Part shown: positions 8,497 through 16,396 of the stretch, one piece after another
How positions within the stretch are numbered: position 1 is the stretch's first letter
Layout of the letters: every line of letters starts with the position of its first letter
Assembly (NCBI GenBank): GCA_030628905.1
Contig: DAOVQB010000026.1
Location: 1 to 33,067, forward strand
Direction: 5' to 3'
Length of the DNA: 33,067 bases
Source of the DNA: DAOVQB01 sp023128935
GTDB taxonomy: Bacteria > Eisenbacteria > RBG-16-71-46 > CAIMUX01 > WJJG01
Position numbers and translations under genes: made by a program
Notes under the pieces: model-generated
Told to the model about the DNA's origin: nothing
Seen by the model: the letters and a program-made list of their open reading frames with translations, nothing else
Database searches by the model: none

Positions 8497-8910
8497 GTGA
8501 GGCACAAGCGGATCCTGGTGGTCGATGACGAGGTCTACATCGCGCATATCCTGGAGTTCAGCCTCGGCATGGAGGGCTATCGGGTCGTCACCGCCACCGA
8601 TGGGAATGAGGCCTTGAAAAAAGCCGCCGAGGATAATCCCGACCTCATCGTGCTGGATATCATGATGCCGGGAATGGATGGCTATGAAGTCTGCAGGCGA
8701 CTGAAAGCCGACGAGCAGTTTGCTGAGACACCCATCATTCTTCTGACAGCCATGGATGGCGAAGCGGACAGGGACAAGGGAATGGAGGTTGGAGCGAGCG
8801 CCTATATGACGAAGCCGTTCCGGCCTGCGGAACTCATCGCACGGATAAGAGGCTTGCTGGAAGCAGTTGCGGAGCCGGGAGATGGTGGACATTCATCTCT
8901 GGCCTCCTAG
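8497..8910 (+). CDS. Single-domain response regulator (CheY/PhoP-receiver type)
   Basis: This 137-residue protein consists only of a receiver domain. D10/D11 form the acidic pocket, D54 is the phospho-acceptor (VLDIMMPGMDGYE), and K106 in MTKPFRP is the conserved lysine. It starts at GTG 8497 with AAGGAG at about 8482-8487. There is no output domain, so it must act by protein contact, as a phosphate relay, or on the upstream GGDEF regulator. Its stop codon overlaps by one base the first possible start (GTG 8910) of the priA frame, so transcription into priA is plausible. Confidence 0.92.
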   Translation: MRHKRILVVDDEVYIAHILEFSLGMEGYRVVTATDGNEALKKAAEDNPDLIVLDIMMPGMDGYEVCRRLKADEQFAETPIILLTAMDGEADRDKGMEVGASAYMTKPFRPAELIARIRGLLEAVAEPGDGGHSSLAS

Positions 8911-8990
8911 TGTCCCTTGCATTCTCAGCGGGAAAGTTATGGATATCCCCTGTATACTCCGCACCGGGTGAGAATATTCCAGATGTCCCC

Positions 8991-11156
8991 ATGAGGTCGC
9001 TGCGGATCTCAAATGGAACCGGAGCGGGCCGAAAGAGGCGCGGGGCGCTGGGAGAAGATCCCCGGTGCGGAGTGCCTGAAGTGGAACCACCACAAGCCAT
9101 TGCCCAAGTTGCCCTGCCGGTAGCGCTTGCGCGGCCGCTCCTCTACAAGGTCCCGCGTGCGCTCGAGGGGAAAATCCGTCCTGGTCACCGGGTCCGGGTT
9201 CCACTTCGGGGTCGGAAGACCTTCGGCTTCGTCCTGGACCTGAAATCGGCGGAAAGGACTTCGGCATCTCCTCCCGGCATGAAGCTCAGAGAGATCGAAC
9301 GGATTGATCCGGAGCCGGTTCTCCTGAGCCCGCAGATTCTGGAGCTGACCCACTGGGCCTCCCGGTACTACCTGGCCCCGATCGGGATGATGATTGAAAC
9401 GGCGGTACCAAGGTTACTGGCTCGGCCCCCGCGCGAGATGCCGGCCGAGGCGACCCAGATGGATTCCATTTCCGCGCCCGTTCACAGAATCAAACTCAAT
9501 CCGGCGCAGTCGCGCGCTGTAGGGGAGATCACACAGGCGATCGCATCACGGTCGGCCCGTACCTTTCTGCTCCAGGGCGTTACGGGTAGCGGGAAGACAG
9601 AGGTCTATCTCCGAGCCGCGGAGGCTGTCCTGGCTTCCGGGAATAGCGTGCTCTTTCTGGTTCCGGAGATTGCCTTGGGGACGCTGATTGTCCGTCGAGT
9701 TAGGGAGCGCTTCGGGGATCTTGTAGCGGAGTACCACAGTCAGCTCGGAACCGCCGAGAGGCGTCGGGCATGCCACCAGGCCCGACTTGGTCGCATCCGG
9801 GTGGTTGTGGGGGCCCGGTCGGCCGTCTTTGTGCCGGTGGCCAATCTCGGTCTCATCGTCATCGATGAGGAGCACGAGCCCTCCTACAAGCAAGCTGAGA
9901 CACCTAGGTACCATGGCCGGGACACGGCACTCATGCGGGCGCGTATTGAGGGCGCGGTGACCATCCTCGGTTCGGCGACCCCGTCATTGGAGTCGAGCGT
10001 AAACGCGGACCGGGGCAAATACGAGAGGCTCTGCATGCCAGAACGCGTGGCATCGAAGCCGCAGCCGGAGGTCACGCTGGTCGACCTGCGGAGTATCACA
10101 CGGGAGACGGGAGAAACCCCATCCGGGTTGAAGATGGTTGGTGGTGGGGAGAGAGACCCGGGGGAGCCCCTCTCCGCATATCTTCTGGAGCGATTGCGGC
10201 GGGTTCACGCGGATGGGGACCAGGCCATCATTTTTCTCAACCGTCGCGGTTTCTCGACCAGTGTACAGTGCCGCGCTTGCGGGCATGTCTTTGCGTGTCC
10301 TCACTGCAGTGTTGTGCTGACCCACCACCGCCAGGAGAAGCGGTTGCGCTGCCACTACTGCAATTATGTGCTCCGGGATCTGGAAACCTGCCCGCAGTGC
10401 CGCGGGTCGGATTTCTCTTTCCGCGGGATTGGCACCCAGCGCGTGGAAGCCTCCCTTGCGCAGCACATCCCCGAAGCCCGGGTTCTGCGGATGGATGCGG
10501 ACTCCACGCGGAAGCGGGGTTCCCTGAAGGCCATAATCAATGCGTTCGATTGCGGTGAAGCGGACATCCTCCTCGGAACCCAAATGGTAGCGAAGGGATT
10601 TGACTTCCCGCGCGTCACACTGGTCGGTGTGATCAATGCTGATAGGGAGATGTGTTTCCCCGATTTCCGTGGTCAGGAGCGTGCGTTCCAACTCCTGACA
10701 CAAGTGGCGGGGCGGGCGGGGCGTGGAGATAAGCCAGGGGAAGTCGTGTTCCAAACATATCTCCCCGATCACCACGTCATTTCCGCGGCGGGTCTCCAAG
10801 ACTACGAGATGTTCTATCAGTCCGAACTGAATGAGCGCAAAGCGCTGGGATATCCGCCCCACCGCCGTATAGCCAATCTGCTCTTTGATGGGCCGCATGA
10901 GGAGGCTGTGATCCGCAGGGCAATGGAAGAAGCGAGCCGGATGGGTGGCCAGCCTGGGATTTCACTTCTGGGTCCGGCGCCCATGCCGCTGAGCAGGCTC
11001 AGGGGCCAGTTCAGGTGGCATGTGACGTTGATCGGCCGGAACGTCGGCCTGTTGACGAAAGCGCTGGAGCAGGTCATGGAGCGGTCGGGCCAGCGATCCA
11101 GATCCAAAGGCCGTGTGAGGGTCCAAGTGGACATGGATCCCGTAAGCATGCTATAG
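8991..11156 (+). CDS. priA: Primosomal replication restart helicase PriA
   Basis: PriA is the 3'-to-5' superfamily 2 DNA helicase that recognises stalled forks and reloads the replisome. Seen in order: the N-terminal DNA-binding region (IAQVALPVALARPLLYKVP), Walker A GVTGSGKT, Walker B VIDEEHEPSYKQ, and a zinc-binding insert with eight cysteines between CRACGHVFACPHC and CPQCRG. These are followed by GTQMVAKGFDFP and the motif VI-like QVAGRAGRG. The frame is open from GTG 8910. I give the first ATG (8991, 721 residues), but no start has a good ribosome site. Family homology only begins near 9100, so GTG 9072 (694 residues) is equally possible. A TATACT hexamer at 8953-8958 could be part of an internal promoter. 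The stop codon is directly followed by a copy of the TTCTCACCA dispersed motif. Confidence 0.95.
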   Translation: MRSLRISNGTGAGRKRRGALGEDPRCGVPEVEPPQAIAQVALPVALARPLLYKVPRALEGKIRPGHRVRVPLRGRKTFGFVLDLKSAERTSASPPGMKLREIERIDPEPVLLSPQILELTHWASRYYLAPIGMMIETAVPRLLARPPREMPAEATQMDSISAPVHRIKLNPAQSRAVGEITQAIASRSARTFLLQGVTGSGKTEVYLRAAEAVLASGNSVLFLVPEIALGTLIVRRVRERFGDLVAEYHSQLGTAERRRACHQARLGRIRVVVGARSAVFVPVANLGLIVIDEEHEPSYKQAETPRYHGRDTALMRARIEGAVTILGSATPSLESSVNADRGKYERLCMPERVASKPQPEVTLVDLRSITRETGETPSGLKMVGGGERDPGEPLSAYLLERLRRVHADGDQAIIFLNRRGFSTSVQCRACGHVFACPHCSVVLTHHRQEKRLRCHYCNYVLRDLETCPQCRGSDFSFRGIGTQRVEASLAQHIPEARVLRMDADSTRKRGSLKAIINAFDCGEADILLGTQMVAKGFDFPRVTLVGVINADREMCFPDFRGQERAFQLLTQVAGRAGRGDKPGEVVFQTYLPDHHVISAAGLQDYEMFYQSELNERKALGYPPHRRIANLLFDGPHEEAVIRRAMEEASRMGGQPGISLLGPAPMPLSRLRGQFRWHVTLIGRNVGLLTKALEQVMERSGQRSRSKGRVRVQVDMDPVSML

Positions 11157-11161
11157 ACCGC

Positions 11162-11183
11162 ATTTCTCACCAGCCATGTGCTG
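11162..11183. repeat. Dispersed TTCTCACCA motif (copy after priA)
   Basis: ATTTCTCACCAGCCATGTGC begins six bases after the priA stop codon. Twenty bases from 11164 match 17149-17168 at 19 of 20 positions. Shorter matches lie at 21655 and 23706. Confidence 0.6.
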
Positions 11184-11253
11184 TGGGCCGTCTGGGCAGG
11201 GCCGAGAGCGCGGAGAGCTGAGATTTCCTTGTGTGCTGGATAGCGCCTGTGGC

Positions 11254-11283
11254 TTGACACTTGCCGGGCCTCAAGTTTACGCT
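11254..11283 (+). promoter_or_regulatory. Candidate sigma-70-type promoter for the TPR lipoprotein gene
   Basis: A perfect TTGACA at 11254-11259 is followed, after 18 bases, by TACGCT (11278-11283), which keeps only half of the -10 consensus. The start codon at 11376 is about 85 bases beyond a start site near 11290. The -35 is convincing, the -10 is not. Confidence 0.4.
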
Positions 11284-11375
11284 TGCCCATTCTACAGTTC
11301 ACCAGTGTGAATTGGTCTCCGGGTCATGGGCAGCACTCCCCCGTGCGGGGGAGGGTACTTTCAAGGAGAGGAAGC

Positions 11376-12659
11376 ATGAGCAACGGTTCAAGAATCCTGA
11401 TGCCGGGGATTGTGGCCATAATGGTGGCACTGGTAGTCGGCTGCGGGAGCAGATGGCTGGCTGGCGGGAAGCTGCATTTCGATCAAGAGCGGTTCGACAA
11501 GGCGCTGGAGAATTTCCAGAAAGCCGTCGCGGAGCAGCCAAAGAATGCGGAAGCACACATGTGGGTTGGCAGCACTCTGGCGAAACTCGATCGTGACGAA
11601 GAGGCGGTTGCCGCGATTGAGAAAGCCGAGGAGTTGGCCTCCCCCGAGCTAATCGAGAGCATTGCGAACGTTCGGATCTCCTCCTGGAGCAACCGGTACA
11701 ACGGCGGACTGGCCGACGCAAAGGGTGCGGCCGAGGCCCGTCTCAAGGGAAATGAAGAGGAGGCGATCAAGAAACTCAAGCTTGCTGTCGACCGGTTTGA
11801 GCGCGCAATCCTATTCTGCCCCGACAGCGTGAAGAATTACAGCAACCTTGGGAAGGTGCTTTTTCAACTCGGCGACCGTCAGGCGGGCATGGAGAATTTC
11901 GAGCGGGCCCGCCAGATGGCTGGAGAGCGACCTGAGCTGCTGGACTTTTTCTTCCGGGTCTTCAGCTCACTTGGGATTCAGGCGCTAGAGCGGAGAACGA
12001 AAGAAGGTTATATGGAAGCGGTGGACATGTTCGAGAGAGCCGCAAGCTTCTCCAGACCTCAGGAGGACATGGCTGCAATCTACTTCAACCTGGGTGTGGC
12101 AAACGGCAAGTTAGCCGAATTACTGGATGGAGACGAGGTAAACCGGGCGCTGCGCAAGGCAATCGAAGCCTATGACCGGGTTCTGGAGATCGATTCCGAC
12201 GACACAGGCGCACTGGAAAATGTGGCCTATGCACTCATGGAGGTGGGGGAGGCAGACAAAGCGCTGGAGCAGGGACATCGCCTCTTGGATGTTGAACCGT
12301 GGAATCCGGCGTTCCACCTATTCATGGGCAGACTGTACAATGCTGCCGGCGACAAGCGAAATGGTGCTTGGCACATTGTGCTCCATAGCTGTCTTGAGTC
12401 AAAAAGGCCGGTGCCAACGACAGACATTCGCAAGAAGGTAACTGGCCGCGGCCCCGGATCCGACATACTCAAGACACTGCGCACCAGGGGTGAGCCACAG
12501 CAGGCCTATGAGTATGCAGGCAGCCGTAGCACCTACGATATTTGGTTTTACTGGACCGAAGGCCGGGTGTTTGTGTTCAATGGTCCTGATGAGGTCTTCC
12601 GGGATAGCTTCAGGCGGGTTTCCGAGGAGAGATACGAGGAGATCATCAGCGAGCCCTAA
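11376..12659 (+). CDS. Tetratricopeptide-repeat lipoprotein
   Basis: This is a 427-residue exported lipoprotein. The signal peptide runs to the lipobox VVGC, with C23 as the expected lipidated residue. From about residue 30 there are TPR-type helical pairs, for example FDKALENFQKAVAEQPKNAE (about 35-54) followed by DEEAVAAIEKAEELASPE. Further repeats occur at AIEAYDRVLEIDSDDTGALE and ADKALEQGHRLLDVEPWNP. These form a protein-binding superhelix. The last 70 residues have no repeat pattern and look like a small separate domain (YDIWFYWTEGRVFVFNG). The ATG at 11376 is preceded by AAGGAGAGG. It lies between priA and rho with its own candidate promoter. The partner is unknown; TPR lipoproteins commonly serve in envelope assembly, but nothing here fixes the role. 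Confidence 0.85.
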   Translation: MSNGSRILMPGIVAIMVALVVGCGSRWLAGGKLHFDQERFDKALENFQKAVAEQPKNAEAHMWVGSTLAKLDRDEEAVAAIEKAEELASPELIESIANVRISSWSNRYNGGLADAKGAAEARLKGNEEEAIKKLKLAVDRFERAILFCPDSVKNYSNLGKVLFQLGDRQAGMENFERARQMAGERPELLDFFFRVFSSLGIQALERRTKEGYMEAVDMFERAASFSRPQEDMAAIYFNLGVANGKLAELLDGDEVNRALRKAIEAYDRVLEIDSDDTGALENVAYALMEVGEADKALEQGHRLLDVEPWNPAFHLFMGRLYNAAGDKRNGAWHIVLHSCLESKRPVPTTDIRKKVTGRGPGSDILKTLRTRGEPQQAYEYAGSRSTYDIWFYWTEGRVFVFNGPDEVFRDSFRRVSEERYEEIISEP

Positions 12660-12880
12660 GGGCTGATCCGACATCAGCGGCGGGGACGCAGACTGTTAAG
12701 TTGCAGAGGTAACGGCCGACATTCTGAAGGAGGCGGGGCTCGAATATCCCACCTGGACAAGAAGGACGATGTTTCGCCGTGGGGCTGCAATGCCGGAGCG
12801 TTTGGGCCTGGGCTTCAGCGGCGAAGCATAGAGGAGAGTGGGTTGGGAAATCCCCGGGTGGGTTTTTGAATCGAAATCCG

Positions 12881-12909
12881 TTGACACGCAAGGATAGCTG
12901 GATTAGGAT
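12881..12909 (+). promoter_or_regulatory. rho: Sigma-70-type promoter for rho
   Basis: TTGACA (12881-12886), a 17-base spacer, then TAGGAT (12904-12909, four of six matches to TATAAT). A start site is expected near 12916, giving a leader of about 157 bases or more before the rho start. Confidence 0.65.
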
Positions 12910-12913
12910 CGCG

Positions 12914-12938
12914 TCCGTGGGTGCTGAAAAGCACCGGA
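12914..12938 (+). promoter_or_regulatory. rho: GNRA-capped hairpin at the expected 5' end of the rho transcript
   Basis: GGTGCT (12920-12925) and AGCACC (12930-12935) form a perfect 6-bp stem closed by the tetraloop GAAA. Outer bases TCC (12914-12916) and GGA (12936-12938) can extend it across a three-base bulge. It begins within a few bases of the predicted transcription start. It could protect the 5' end or take part in attenuation of rho. There is no T-tract, so it is not an intrinsic terminator. Confidence 0.5.
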
Positions 12939-13072
12939 TCACCAATTCGAAAATTCTCCACTGATCCCCGCCTGTGCGCTGAATTATGCAGGAGCGAACG
13001 AGCGCAGCTTCGGGATGTCCCGGCTGGTTTTTCAATTGGGGCTGACGGGGTGGGAGGATTTCCCTAGATTGT

Positions 13073-14536
13073 ATGTCCATTCGGTTGGGTCACTACGAAA
13101 AGCGGGGTCTTATGGTTCCCAGACAGAGTAAGGCTATGGAAGCCAACGATAGCAAGAGCGTGGCCGCAGTCGATCAAAAAGAGGCGGTCGACCGCAAGAA
13201 TTCCAAGCGCGAGACCACATCGTCGCAGAAGTCGAGTGAAAGCCCACGCGGTAGCTCTTTGCGCACCAAGCCAGCTGAAGCCAAGGCGATGGATCTTCCG
13301 GCGATGAAGAAGAAGACCATCACCGATCTTGTCAAGCTTGCCCAGGATATTGGTGTGCAAGCGGCAACAGGGTTGCGCAAGCAGGAGTTGATGTTCAAGA
13401 TCCTGGAGGCGCAGACTGAGCAGAACGGCTTGATCTTTGCCGAAGGCGTGCTGGAGGTCCTGCCTGAGGGATACGGCTTCCTGCGCTCGAGCGATTACAA
13501 CTACTTGCCGAGCCCGGATGATATCTACGTCTCACCCTCACAGATCAAGCGTTTCGATCTTCGAACGGGCGATACGGTTTCTGGCCAAGTCCGTCCGCCC
13601 AAGGACGGCGAGCGATACTTCGCGCTCCTCAGGGTCGAGGCGATCAACTTCGAGAGCCCCGATGTCGCCAAGCGCAAGACGCTCTTCGTCAATCTGACGC
13701 CTCTCTACCCGACGGACAGACTGTCCCTGGAGGTGAAGAACCGCGACATCACGGTGCGGATCATTGACCTCCTGTGCCCCATAGGGAAAGGCCAGCGCGG
13801 ACTAATCGTTTCGCCTCCCAAGGCGGGAAAGACGATCATCCTTCAGAAGATCGCGAATGCCATTCTAGAGAACCAGCCAGAGGTCAAACTGATGACCCTC
13901 CTCATTGACGAGCGACCTGAGGAAGTTACCGATATGGAGCGCTCGGTGGATGCTGAGGTTATCAGTTCAACTTTTGACGAACCTGCCGAGCGGCACGTTC
14001 AGGTGGCGGAGATGGTGATCGAGAAGGCGCGCCGGTTGGTGGAGCACAAAACAGATGTGGTGATTCTCCTGGATTCAGTCACGCGCCTGGCCCGGGCCTA
14101 CAATACCGTAGTACCGCACAGCGGGAAGATACTCTCCGGCGGTGTCGACTCGAATGCCCTGCATCGACCGAAGCGCTTCTTCGGCGCGGCACGCAACATC
14201 GAAGAAGGCGGTTCCTTGACCATCATTGCCACCGCTCTGATTGAGACCGGAAGCCGCATGGACGAGGTAATCTTCGAGGAGTTCAAGGGCACAGGGAACA
14301 TGGAGCTGGTGCTCGACCGCAAGATTTCGGATAAGCGCATTTTCCCGGCCATCGACCTCAACCGGTCAGGAACGAGGCGCGAGGAGCTGCTCATACCCGA
14401 GGGGGATCTTCGCAAGGTATGGATTCTCCGCAAGTTCCTCAGTGAGATGAATCCGGTTGAGGCCATGGAGTTCCTGATCACGAAAATGAGCCGGACCAAG
14501 ACGAACAAGAAGTTCCTAGAAGCGATGAACGGTTAA
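13073..14536 (+). CDS. rho: Transcription termination factor Rho
   Basis: Rho is the hexameric RNA-dependent ATPase that ends transcription at C-rich untranslated RNA. This 487-residue version has an N-terminal charged extension (about residues 15-75, rich in K, S, E), then the helical Rho-N segment (KTITDLVKLAQDIGV). The RNA-binding cold-shock-like domain follows (about 120-195, with EGYGFLRSSDYNYLPSPDD), then the motor. Walker A is SPPKAGKT (about 247-254), followed by TLLIDERPEEVTDM, the Walker B region VVILLDSVTRLARAYN, the Q/R-loop region with GGVDSNALHRPKRFFGAARN, and LIETGSRMDEVIFEEFKGTGN. The start is uncertain: ATG 13073 has GGGAGG 15 bases upstream, while ATG 13112 and 13136 are alternatives that only shorten the disordered tail. 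It heads the conserved rho-rpmE-prfA-prmC-murA cluster, also known from Firmicutes. Confidence 0.97.
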   Translation: MSIRLGHYEKRGLMVPRQSKAMEANDSKSVAAVDQKEAVDRKNSKRETTSSQKSSESPRGSSLRTKPAEAKAMDLPAMKKKTITDLVKLAQDIGVQAATGLRKQELMFKILEAQTEQNGLIFAEGVLEVLPEGYGFLRSSDYNYLPSPDDIYVSPSQIKRFDLRTGDTVSGQVRPPKDGERYFALLRVEAINFESPDVAKRKTLFVNLTPLYPTDRLSLEVKNRDITVRIIDLLCPIGKGQRGLIVSPPKAGKTIILQKIANAILENQPEVKLMTLLIDERPEEVTDMERSVDAEVISSTFDEPAERHVQVAEMVIEKARRLVEHKTDVVILLDSVTRLARAYNTVVPHSGKILSGGVDSNALHRPKRFFGAARNIEEGGSLTIIATALIETGSRMDEVIFEEFKGTGNMELVLDRKISDKRIFPAIDLNRSGTRREELLIPEGDLRKVWILRKFLSEMNPVEAMEFLITKMSRTKTNKKFLEAMNG

Positions 14537-14540
14537 GGAG

Positions 14541-14727
14541 TATACTCGCCGATTGGGCCGAGGGTAGCAGCCCTCCCGAATCCCCTAGTACGGAGGGTTC
14601 GAGAGGCGATTGCAGAGCAAGGATGATGGTGGCCCGGAGAAAAATCGAGTGGCATGCGTCGCCACCAGAGGGCTCCAGGGAAGTCCGGCCAGGTGGGGGA
14701 ACGCACCGTGAGGGGAGCTAGGGATCC
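14541..14727 (+). promoter_or_regulatory. rpmE: Structured leader RNA upstream of rpmE
   Basis: The 190-base rho-rpmE gap can fold by eye into a three-way junction. P1 is TCGCC 14546-14550 with GGCGA 14605-14609. P2 spans 14551-14582, with inner stem GAGGG/CCCTC around TAGCAG. P3 is CCCT 14583-14586 with AGGG 14594-14597. A second domain has GGTGGC 14628-14633 paired with GCCACC 14661-14666. Finally GCTCC 14672-14676 can pair with GGAGC 14714-14718, which overlaps the probable Shine-Dalgarno GGGGAG of rpmE. This is the arrangement expected of an autoregulated ribosomal-protein leader; L31 leaders are known in other phyla. The structure is hand-drawn and unproven. Confidence 0.45.
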
Positions 14728-15036
14728 ATGAAGAAGGGCATCCATCCGAAGTATGTTAGGACAATAGTCAAGTGTGTCTGTGGCAATGAGTTCGAGACGC
14801 GGACTACGGCAGGTAAGGAAATTAAGGTCGAGATTTGTTCCGACTGCCATCCCTTCTTTACGGGCAAGCAGAAACTCATCGACACGGCGGGTCGCGTCGA
14901 GCGCTTCATGAAAAAATATGGACAGGAGAGAAAAAGTGTCCCCGATGAGAAGCCTGCTGCCAAGGCGAAGGCGGACAAGCCGTCTCAGAAGGCAAGTGGG
15001 AAGGCGGAGAAAGTGAAACCCGCGGCCGATCAGTAG
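14728..15036 (+). CDS. rpmE: Ribosomal protein L31 (zinc-binding form) with extended C-terminal tail
   Basis: L31 bridges the two ribosomal subunits at the central protuberance. The first 70 residues are typical: MKKGIHPKY, then the zinc ligands C16, C18 (CVC), C37 and C40 (CSDC), then HPFFTGKQKLIDTAGRVERF. This is the cysteine-containing form that stores zinc. The protein has 102 residues against a usual 65-75. The surplus is a lysine/alanine-rich tail (from about residue 70, KPAAKAKADK) that is probably disordered and binds rRNA. Start ATG 14728 follows GGGGAG at 14712-14717. The gene lies between rho and prfA, its usual neighbours, and is ended by a strong terminator. Confidence 0.96.
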   Translation: MKKGIHPKYVRTIVKCVCGNEFETRTTAGKEIKVEICSDCHPFFTGKQKLIDTAGRVERFMKKYGQERKSVPDEKPAAKAKADKPSQKASGKAEKVKPAADQ

Positions 15037-15053
15037 GACCACTGAAAGCTACG

Positions 15054-15095
15054 CCGCCCGGACCACATGATTGTGGTCCGGGCGGTTCTTTGTCT
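15054..15095 (+). terminator. rpmE: Strong rho-independent terminator after rpmE
   Basis: A 13-bp perfect stem (15054-15066 with 15073-15085, arm CCGCCCGGACCAC) closes a six-base loop and is followed by TTCTTTGT. It would separate rpmE from prfA transcription, at least partly. Confidence 0.85.
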
Positions 15096-15102
15096 CCCGG
15101 GG

Positions 15103-15134
15103 ACCGGTTCTCCCTTTTGGGGAAAGGGGCCGGT
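15103..15134. other. Second hairpin upstream of prfA
   Basis: ACCGG (15103-15107) pairs with CCGGT (15130-15134), and inside it CCCTTT (15112-15117) pairs with AAAGGG (15123-15128). No T-tract follows. Its role is unknown: it could lie in the prfA 5' leader or be a remnant terminator. TAGAAT directly after it (15134-15139) could serve as a -10 element. Confidence 0.4.
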
Positions 15135-15184
15135 AGAATGGTGTGCGATAAGGGGTTGCGCGAGCCCTAAGGGGGGTGCCGGAG

Positions 15185-16270
15185 ATGGGCGCCGATCTTC
15201 TGAAATCATACCAAGAAGTGCGAGACCGCTATGAAGCGCTATGCCAGCGGATGGCGGATCCGAAGGTCCTCTCCGATCCTCAAGAGATGAAGCGCGCCGG
15301 GCGTGAACACGCGAGATTGGGAGCCTTACTCACTTCGATGGATGCCTACCACAAGGCCCTACAGGTCTACAGTGAGGCCAAGCAGATTGTGGCCCATTCG
15401 AGCGATGCGGAGTTAGTTGCCCTTGCCAAAGCGGAAATGGAGTGCCTGGAGGCAGCAGAGGCGCGGGCGAGGGATGACCTCAAGCGTCTGCTGATTCCAA
15501 GGGATCCCAATGATGGAAAGAACGCAATCATCGAGATCCGGGCGGGCACTGGCGGGGAAGAGGCGACGTTGTTCGCTGCCGATCTGTTCAGGATGTATGC
15601 GAAGTTCGCCGAAAGAAAGGGCTATCGGCTCGAGATCCTGGGCACGAGCGGCAACAACCTCGGGGGCATGAAGGAGATCACCTTCTTGGTCGATGGTCAC
15701 GGAGTTCATGGGATGCTGCGCTTCGAGGGCGGTGTGCACCGGGTGCAGCGGGTTCCGGCTACCGAGGCGTCTGGAAGGATCCACACTTCGGCAGCGAGCG
15801 TGGCGGTGTTTCCTGAGGTTGAGGAGGTGGAATTCAAGATCAACCAGGATGATCTGCGTATCGACGTCTACCGTTCCTCAGGCCCTGGCGGGCAGAGCGT
15901 GAACACCACCGACTCAGCTGTGCGCATCACACACATCCCCACCGGCATCGTAGTGCAGTGCCAGGACGAGCGCTCCCAGCTCAAGAATAAGGCCAAGGCG
16001 ATGAAGGTTCTGCTCGCCAAATTAAAAGACGCGGAGCGCTGCGAGAGGGACAAGAAGCGTTCCGACAAGCGGCGCAGCATGGTATCCACGGGTGACCGGA
16101 GTGCGAAGATCCGCACCTACAATTTCCCTCAGGGGCGCGTAACCGACCACCGGATCGGTGTCACCCTCTACAATCTCCCCGTATTCATGGAGGGGGAGAT
16201 GGACGAACTGATCGAGGCGCTCAAGGTAGCGGACACCGAGGAGAAGCTGAGGGTGGGCCTGGTGGAGTGA
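15185..16270 (+). CDS. prfA: Peptide chain release factor 1
   Basis: RF1 ends translation at UAA and UAG. The 361-residue length is standard. The codon-recognition tripeptide of RF1 is present as PAT in QRVPATEASGRIHTS, and the peptidyl-hydrolysis motif GGQ lies in RSSGPGGQSVNTTDSAV. Its glutamine is the substrate of PrmC, encoded about 1 kb downstream. The N-terminal helical domain (about 1-110) and the KNKAKAMKVL and DRSAKIRTYNFPQGRVTDHR segments are typical. ATG 15185 is preferred to GTG 15176 because AAGGGGGG at 15169-15176 then lies at ribosome-site distance. Confidence 0.97.
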   Translation: MGADLLKSYQEVRDRYEALCQRMADPKVLSDPQEMKRAGREHARLGALLTSMDAYHKALQVYSEAKQIVAHSSDAELVALAKAEMECLEAAEARARDDLKRLLIPRDPNDGKNAIIEIRAGTGGEEATLFAADLFRMYAKFAERKGYRLEILGTSGNNLGGMKEITFLVDGHGVHGMLRFEGGVHRVQRVPATEASGRIHTSAASVAVFPEVEEVEFKINQDDLRIDVYRSSGPGGQSVNTTDSAVRITHIPTGIVVQCQDERSQLKNKAKAMKVLLAKLKDAERCERDKKRSDKRRSMVSTGDRSAKIRTYNFPQGRVTDHRIGVTLYNLPVFMEGEMDELIEALKVADTEEKLRVGLVE

Positions 16271-16396
16271 GAATTCCGTCAAGAAGGATTGCATCAAGCC
16301 CGCCTCTGTGATAACGAGACCGTGAAAGAGTAACCCTCCTGAGAGCTCAGGAACAGGGATGGGTTCGTTGGGCGAACTAATAAGGGGAGGTTCATT

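Larger units (their letters stand above)
12660..13072. other. Intergenic region of 413 bp upstream of rho
   Basis: No open frame here looks coding. The region contains a near-consensus promoter at 12881-12909 and a strong small hairpin at 12920-12935, listed separately. Bases 12939-13072 would be the rest of a long untranslated leader. The first 220 bases show nothing I can identify. Confidence 0.5.

Noticed and set aside
9984..10898. A 304-residue open frame antisense to priA
   Set aside because: It mirrors conserved PriA motifs on the other strand and has no independent evidence of coding.
14596..14690. GGTTCGAG and GGGAAGTCCGG, suggesting a tRNA or RNase P RNA
   Set aside because: No acceptor or anticodon stem pairs around the first. 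The region is too short for RNase P RNA and lacks its other conserved blocks. It is better read as the rpmE leader.
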